In this document: one piece after another, positions 30,056 to 33,608 of the stretch
Layout of the letters: each line of letters starts with the position of its first letter
Position numbering within the stretch: the stretch's first letter is position 1
From: Treponema sp.
GTDB lineage: Bacteria; Spirochaetota; Spirochaetia; Treponematales; Breznakiellaceae
DNA: 33,608 bases
Assembly: GCA_031254315.1 (NCBI GenBank)
Contig: JAIRUQ010000069.1
Coordinates: forward strand, 1-33,608
Direction: 5' to 3'
Position numbers and translations under genes: made by a program
Notes under the pieces: generated by a model
Databases searched by the model: none
What the model saw: the letters and a program-made list of their open reading frames with translations, nothing else
What the model was told of the DNA's origin: nothing

Positions 30056-31948
30056 TTACTCCTTTTGTTCGGAAACTGAAGTTTCCGAACAACTTCTATT
30101 ATCTGATTCTATTACCATTTGTCTCTGCCATTCAAGTAAGCGCCGCTCAATATCAGGCGATTCGGCATCCGCCATAATGCGAAAAACCGGCTCTGTAGCG
30201 GAGCCTCTCATCCATATATAAGCGGCTTCCCTGCCCTCGCTGTCAAAAAAGAGGAGCTTAAGCCCTCCCTTGCCCGCTGATCCAAAACGGCTTAAATTGC
30301 GCGTTTCTTTCAGTCCGTTATACGCAATGGCTTCCCATTTACAGAAACCGTATCGCTCTTTTAGTTCATCTTTTCGCTCTTTCCAGTCCCGCAAAAAAAT
30401 CTCTTGGTAACGGTCTTTTAGTATAGCATGATCCTTTGTATTAATACACAGAATCGCGTCTTTTGAATACGCGGGACTGGTCGAAAACTGCGGCAGACTC
30501 GCGATTATGTCCGCAAGCGTAAAATCATCACGGTTTTTTTCAATCTGACCGGAGCGTTCAAGCCATATTTTAAAAAGACCGGGCTTTTCAGAGGCGCTTT
30601 TGCGATTAACAGAGCGCACAGAAAGCATCTTAGCGAGGGCAAGAACCGTGCTGAGCGGATCGCGGACTGCCGACGGATGGGTGATATTTCCGCCTGCAGA
30701 GCCTTCTCCCAGAATACGCACAATATAGCCTTCACCACGCAATTTACGGGCGAGAGAGACAACGTTCGCTTCGCCAACCTCGGCGCGAAAAACTGAAACG
30801 CCAAAAGCAGTCGCAATACGGTCTATGCGCAATGATGTAGGGTCGTTAATCGCAATGGCGGCTTTTGAAAGGACACTGCCGTCCGCATTGTATGAAAGTT
30901 CGCCCGTCCACACGAGGTGGGAAAATTCCGCGACGCAGGCAAGAGCGAAAACTTCCTGCGCTTCAAGAGGGCGCGCCCTGCCAACTGTTTCATCAAAAAT
31001 GACTAAATTGCCCCTGTCGCCGTCGCAGTCGGGAACATAGCCCATAACGAATGACGTATCACGCTCGTGGGCTTTTTCAAGCAGTTTACCGCACGGCTCC
31101 ATAGACTCGCCCTCCGGCACTATACGGTGTACAATCTGCCCCGGCTTATCATTGATACAGTCAAAATTAACATTGAGAGCGGAAAAGAAATCCCTGTCTA
31201 TAGAAACTGTCCGCGCACAGCCGTTAAAATCGCAGACTATGCCAAGAGGGCGCTCTTCAAGACCGGCTTTAAGGGCGGCAGAAATAGCGGATGAGCCGCC
31301 GTATACAACCTGTCCGCAAAAGCCATAATACGCTTTTAGAGCTTGTGTTTTTGCCGCAGGAATAGCGTTATGCACTTTTTGAAGGAGCGCGGAATCGGCG
31401 GCGGAAATAAGGGATTCGATCTTAGTTATGCTGTCATTGCTGTCCAAAAAACCGCGAAAATTGGCGATGAGTTTTTCGGCAGTTTCCGCCGCCAGAACGC
31501 CGCCGTCCGTAAGACCGAACTTTATGCCGTTATGCCCAATAGGGTTATGGCTCGCCGATATATAGATGAAACCGGCTGTCTTATCACTGCCAAGACTTCG
31601 CGCCCATGCCATGATTTCAGGGGCGGCGGTAATACCGGCATAGCGCACATCGCAGTTTTCAGCCAACAGGACGGGTATTATCGCGTCAGTTATCGCCTTT
31701 CCCGTGGGACGGGTATCCGTACCAATCAATATAATTGGAGTACAAACATCAAGTCCGTTATCCGCACTGCGCTCTCTGCTTCTTAGATACTCAGCAAAAA
31801 TCAAACCGGCAGTCCCACAAATTATTCTGTGAGCCTCAGAAATTTGTTCTAACGGACTTTCTTCGTCAGAGGAAAAAATTCCACGCCAGCCTGAAGCGGA
31901 AAGGATCATTTTATTAACAGCGGCGATGATATTTTCTCTTGAAACCAT
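30056..31948 (-). CDS. Phosphoglucomutase/phosphomannomutase family enzyme
   Basis: A 630-residue alpha-D-phosphohexomutase. The phosphoserine loop is ISASHNPIGHNG (130-141) with S133 as phosphate carrier. The metal loop is PDCDGDRGN, the sugar loop is GEGSAGGN, and the C-terminal phosphate loop is MRGSATEPVFRIMAD. It interconverts hexose 1- and 6-phosphates for polysaccharide and glycolytic use. Length is greater than the ~450-580 of common PMM/PGM proteins. Extra sequence lies around residues 180-220 and before the C-terminus. The last residues, RSCSETSVSEQKE, come from a palindromic repeat at 30067-30090. TATACT lies 8 bases before the ATG, with no ribosome site. The PUR gene follows without a gap. 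Confidence 0.9.
   Translation of the reverse strand: MVSRENIIAAVNKMILSASGWRGIFSSDEESPLEQISEAHRIICGTAGLIFAEYLRSRERSADNGLDVCTPIILIGTDTRPTGKAITDAIIPVLLAENCDVRYAGITAAPEIMAWARSLGSDKTAGFIYISASHNPIGHNGIKFGLTDGGVLAAETAEKLIANFRGFLDSNDSITKIESLISAADSALLQKVHNAIPAAKTQALKAYYGFCGQVVYGGSSAISAALKAGLEERPLGIVCDFNGCARTVSIDRDFFSALNVNFDCINDKPGQIVHRIVPEGESMEPCGKLLEKAHERDTSFVMGYVPDCDGDRGNLVIFDETVGRARPLEAQEVFALACVAEFSHLVWTGELSYNADGSVLSKAAIAINDPTSLRIDRIATAFGVSVFRAEVGEANVVSLARKLRGEGYIVRILGEGSAGGNITHPSAVRDPLSTVLALAKMLSVRSVNRKSASEKPGLFKIWLERSGQIEKNRDDFTLADIIASLPQFSTSPAYSKDAILCINTKDHAILKDRYQEIFLRDWKERKDELKERYGFCKWEAIAYNGLKETRNLSRFGSAGKGGLKLLFFDSEGREAAYIWMRGSATEPVFRIMADAESPDIERRLLEWQRQMVIESDNRSCSETSVSEQKE
30067..30090. repeat. 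Perfect palindromic repeat at the end of the phosphohexomutase gene, copy 2
   Basis: The half site GTTCGGAAACT is repeated perfectly in inverse orientation around two central bases. It lies within the last codons of the gene. A related copy is at 14658-14683. The shared flank is GAACAACTT. Confidence 0.75.
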
Positions 31949-32088
31949 AGAATTTTAGTATAAACTTTTCTCTGCATCAATTCTACACATAAAAAAAGAA
32001 CTCTTCCCAACCCATAAATAATAGACAAAATATGAAAAAAATCATGGTCAAGGGGGTATTTTTTTTTTATCTTTAATAATGAAGAGTG

Positions 32089-32104
32089 CTAAGGTTTTTC
32101 TTAG
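32089..32104. promoter_or_regulatory. Hairpin in the leader of the PocR-AraC gene
   Basis: CTAAG and CTTAG are separated by a GTTTTT loop. It lies about 30 bases before the start and just before another inverted repeat, so both could be regulatory. Confidence 0.35.
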
Positions 32105-32110
32105 GCAAAC

Positions 32111-32125
32111 TTTAACACTGTTAAA
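32111..32125. promoter_or_regulatory. Inverted repeat overlapping the ribosome site of the PocR-AraC gene
   Basis: TTTAAC-ACT-GTTAAA is a perfect 6-base inverted repeat whose right arm overlaps the AAAAGG ribosome site (32123-32128). It could be an operator for autoregulation or an RNA stem limiting translation. Confidence 0.4.
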
Positions 32126-32136
32126 AGGATATTATT

Positions 32137-33501
32137 ATGGAAAAAAATAATGAAAATTTGACTGCTTGCCAGCCTGAACCCACTGTAAATGGTCAGGAAA
32201 GATGGCTAAACGACGAAAAGCTGATAAAAAAAGCCGAAAAAATCATGCTTGATTACAAAAAAAGCACCGGAAGCTGTATCTGTTTCTATGACGGCGCTTA
32301 TCAGCCGCAGTTTCTGAGCGATTGTGCTACAGAATGTTGCCCGGAAAGAAAAATATGCCCTTATTGCGTAAAATCAAACAACAATGGCACTTATCCGTGT
32401 CATGAAATGCACAAAAACGCTATAAAAGAGGCAAGTAAAAAAGGCTCCTGCCATATCTATAGTTGCAGTCTTGGTCTTCTGTTTTGGACAAGCCCTATAT
32501 ATACCGAGGGAACTTTTTCAGGGGCTATCCGTGGAGCGGGTTTCTTGATAGAAAAGAAAAAAACGATTGACATTTTGTCAAATGCCAATGATAATCTCGT
32601 TATGTGCAATGAAAAAATGTCGAGAGAAGAATTAAAAGAGCGTGTCAACTCGTTCCCGGAGGCGGACGGAGAAAAAGCCCAGTCTCTGGCGGAAATGATG
32701 CAGTTGTGCGCGGAATCTCTAAGTTCAGGAAATGAGGATTATCACGAAACCATGAAAGAAAGGTCCCAACAGCAAGAGGAAATATCAAAGATAATCGAAG
32801 AATTAAAGAAGCAGTACCCGGCAAACCCGGAAAAAGCCGGTTATCCGCTTGAAAAGGAAAAAAACCTGCTCTCAGCCATGCGTAAGGGAGATATAGGGGA
32901 AGCGAAAAAAACGCTGAATGAACTGTTGGCGATGCTGTATTTTGTGAATCAGGGGCAATTCAAGTATGTGCAATTAAAGGTAGTCGAGCTGGTTGTGCTC
33001 ATTTCCAGAGTTGAAATCACTCCTGTAAATGGCGGCTATCATTCTGCGGAAATCAACATTCAGAACCTTAACATGGTTCAAGAAGCGAAAACTTTTGAAG
33101 AACTGACCTACATTTTACATAACATAATTAACCGTGTATCAAGCGCGATTTCTTCCTACCGGGGAGTCCCCCACGCGGCGGCTCTGCGGAAAGCTGAAAA
33201 TTTCATTACAGAAAACTTCACAAGGAAGATAAGCCTAAAAGAAATATCCGAAGTAGCGGGACTCTCCCCGCCTTATTTCAGCACCATCTTCAAAGAAGAA
33301 ATGGGCGAGAACCTGTCAAAATACCTGAACAGGCTCAGGGTAGAAAAGGCAAGCGCCCTGTTACTGGAAACAGATATGTCGCTTAGCGAAATTGCCGCCT
33401 GTTGCTGTTTTGAAGATCAAAGCTGGTTCTCAAAGATATTTAAGGCATACACCGGCATCAGCCCCGGAAAATTCCGCAATCAGGGCGGCGGCGGCAAGTA
33501 G
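32137..33501 (+). CDS. PocR-domain AraC-family transcription regulator
   Basis: A 454-residue regulator. Residues about 25-170 form a PocR-type ligand or metal sensing domain with a cysteine cluster, CATECCPERKICPYC, then CHEMH and YSCSLGLLFWTSPI, characteristic of this family. A helical linker with a QQQEEISKIIEELKK coiled-coil segment near residue 212 may mediate dimerisation. The C-terminal 100 residues are an AraC DNA-binding domain with two helix-turn-helix units: ISLKEISEVAGLSPPYFSTI and SLSEIAACCCFEDQSWFSKIFK. PocR-type AraC proteins often control propanediol, ethanolamine or other microcompartment genes, but the target is outside this window. It ends with a Gly-rich tail. Divergent from the phosphohexomutase gene, 188 bases apart. 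AAAAGG precedes the ATG. Confidence 0.88.
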   Translation: MEKNNENLTACQPEPTVNGQERWLNDEKLIKKAEKIMLDYKKSTGSCICFYDGAYQPQFLSDCATECCPERKICPYCVKSNNNGTYPCHEMHKNAIKEASKKGSCHIYSCSLGLLFWTSPIYTEGTFSGAIRGAGFLIEKKKTIDILSNANDNLVMCNEKMSREELKERVNSFPEADGEKAQSLAEMMQLCAESLSSGNEDYHETMKERSQQQEEISKIIEELKKQYPANPEKAGYPLEKEKNLLSAMRKGDIGEAKKTLNELLAMLYFVNQGQFKYVQLKVVELVVLISRVEITPVNGGYHSAEINIQNLNMVQEAKTFEELTYILHNIINRVSSAISSYRGVPHAAALRKAENFITENFTRKISLKEISEVAGLSPPYFSTIFKEEMGENLSKYLNRLRVEKASALLLETDMSLSEIAACCCFEDQSWFSKIFKAYTGISPGKFRNQGGGGK

Positions 33502-33508
33502 CTCAGTT

Positions 33509-33526
33509 TACGCCATTAAAACGGCG
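33509..33526. repeat. Small hairpin CGCC-ATTAAAA-GGCG after the regulator gene
   Basis: ACGCC is followed by ATTAAAA and CGGCG. The same ATTAAAA loop context appears in the larger hairpin next to it, suggesting a repeated design. Confidence 0.4.
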
Positions 33527-33527
33527 C

Positions 33528-33575
33528 AAACCGCTACGATAGACGACATTAAAACGTCGTCCATCGTAGCGGTTT
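33528..33575. repeat. Long near-perfect hairpin (20-base arms)
   Basis: The left arm AAACCGCTACGATAGACGAC (33528-33547) pairs with 33556-33575 with one G-T wobble across an 8-base ATTAAAAC loop. No T run follows, so a simple terminator is not certain, though it would block transcription leaving the regulator gene. Confidence 0.8.
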
Positions 33576-33577
33576 AC

Positions 33578-33596
33578 GGGGCGGCTTAGCCGCCCC
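33578..33596. repeat. GC-rich hairpin, part of the same cluster
   Basis: GGGGCGGC-TTA-GCCGCCCC is a perfect 8-base stem. It directly follows the long hairpin, and the window ends shortly after. Such stems followed by TACATTCCGC look like a dispersed genomic repeat, based on recall only. Confidence 0.75.
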
Positions 33597-33608
33597 TACA
33601 TTCCGCCT

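Noticed and set aside
1..33608. CRISPR arrays, tRNA or rRNA genes, insertion-sequence transposases
   Set aside because: No regularly spaced direct repeats of CRISPR size, no clover-leaf sequence, and no transposase-like ORF were recognised on either strand.

Overview
The window looks like a chromosomal segment of a spirochaete, most plausibly a Treponema-like host-associated species. The inference rests on gene content (a PUR/DUF3276 protein downstream of a phosphohexomutase, a PocR-AraC regulator, a short RpoD-like sigma factor, an M18 aminopeptidase) and on moderate-GC housekeeping genes alternating with very AT-rich accessory genes. No rRNA or tRNA gene was seen, so the assignment is only moderately certain.

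Layout. Positions 1-1237 hold the 3' end of a DNA methyltransferase gene and a PIN-toxin/antitoxin pair. Positions 1293-5341 are a complete high-affinity phosphate ABC transporter operon in the order pstB-pstS-pstC-pstA-pstB2, with no phoU. Positions 5342-7525 carry a type II-like restriction-modification pair bracketed by 33-base direct repeats and pieces of broken genes. Positions 7533-11508 hold a Cys-containing hypothetical gene, an M18 aminopeptidase, gltX and an orphan HicB. Positions 11589-14499 hold a lipoprotein and a TldD/PmbA pair. Positions 14500-19293 hold an orphan VapB-like antitoxin, an RNase II-family exoribonuclease, a sigma-70 factor, an unknown protein and a YrdC/Sua5 protein. 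Positions 19333-24528 hold a cardiolipin synthase, an AT-rich lipoprotein, a repeat-filled non-coding stretch with a broken small ORF, a zinc-ribbon membrane protein and a DUF2974 hydrolase. Positions 24578-28518 are a colinear run of MATE transporter, ExoIII-type nuclease, rhomboid protease, phosphoribosyltransferase and RNase HII. The rest holds an AT-rich orphan, the PUR protein and phosphohexomutase pair, and a PocR-AraC regulator followed by a cluster of hairpins.

The most interesting signal is in the pst operon. The two PstB paralogues are degenerate in a reciprocal way. PstB1 keeps Walker A, Q-loop, Walker B and catalytic Glu but has LSPGQ in its ABC signature. PstB2 keeps LSGGQ but has lost the Walker A Lys (Ile), the Q-loop Gln (Glu) and the catalytic Glu (Arg). 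Together they could form a heterodimer with one working ATP site, which would be unusual for a Pst importer, normally driven by a PstB homodimer.

A second theme is cassette insertion with target duplication. The toxin-antitoxin pair is preceded by a diverged copy of the pst promoter and a scrap of pstB coding sequence. The restriction-modification pair lies between two copies of the 3' end of a broken thioesterase-like gene. A third theme is promoters whose -10 box ends only 7-9 bases before the start codon (pstB1, vapB-like, cls, restriction enzyme), suggesting leaderless mRNAs.
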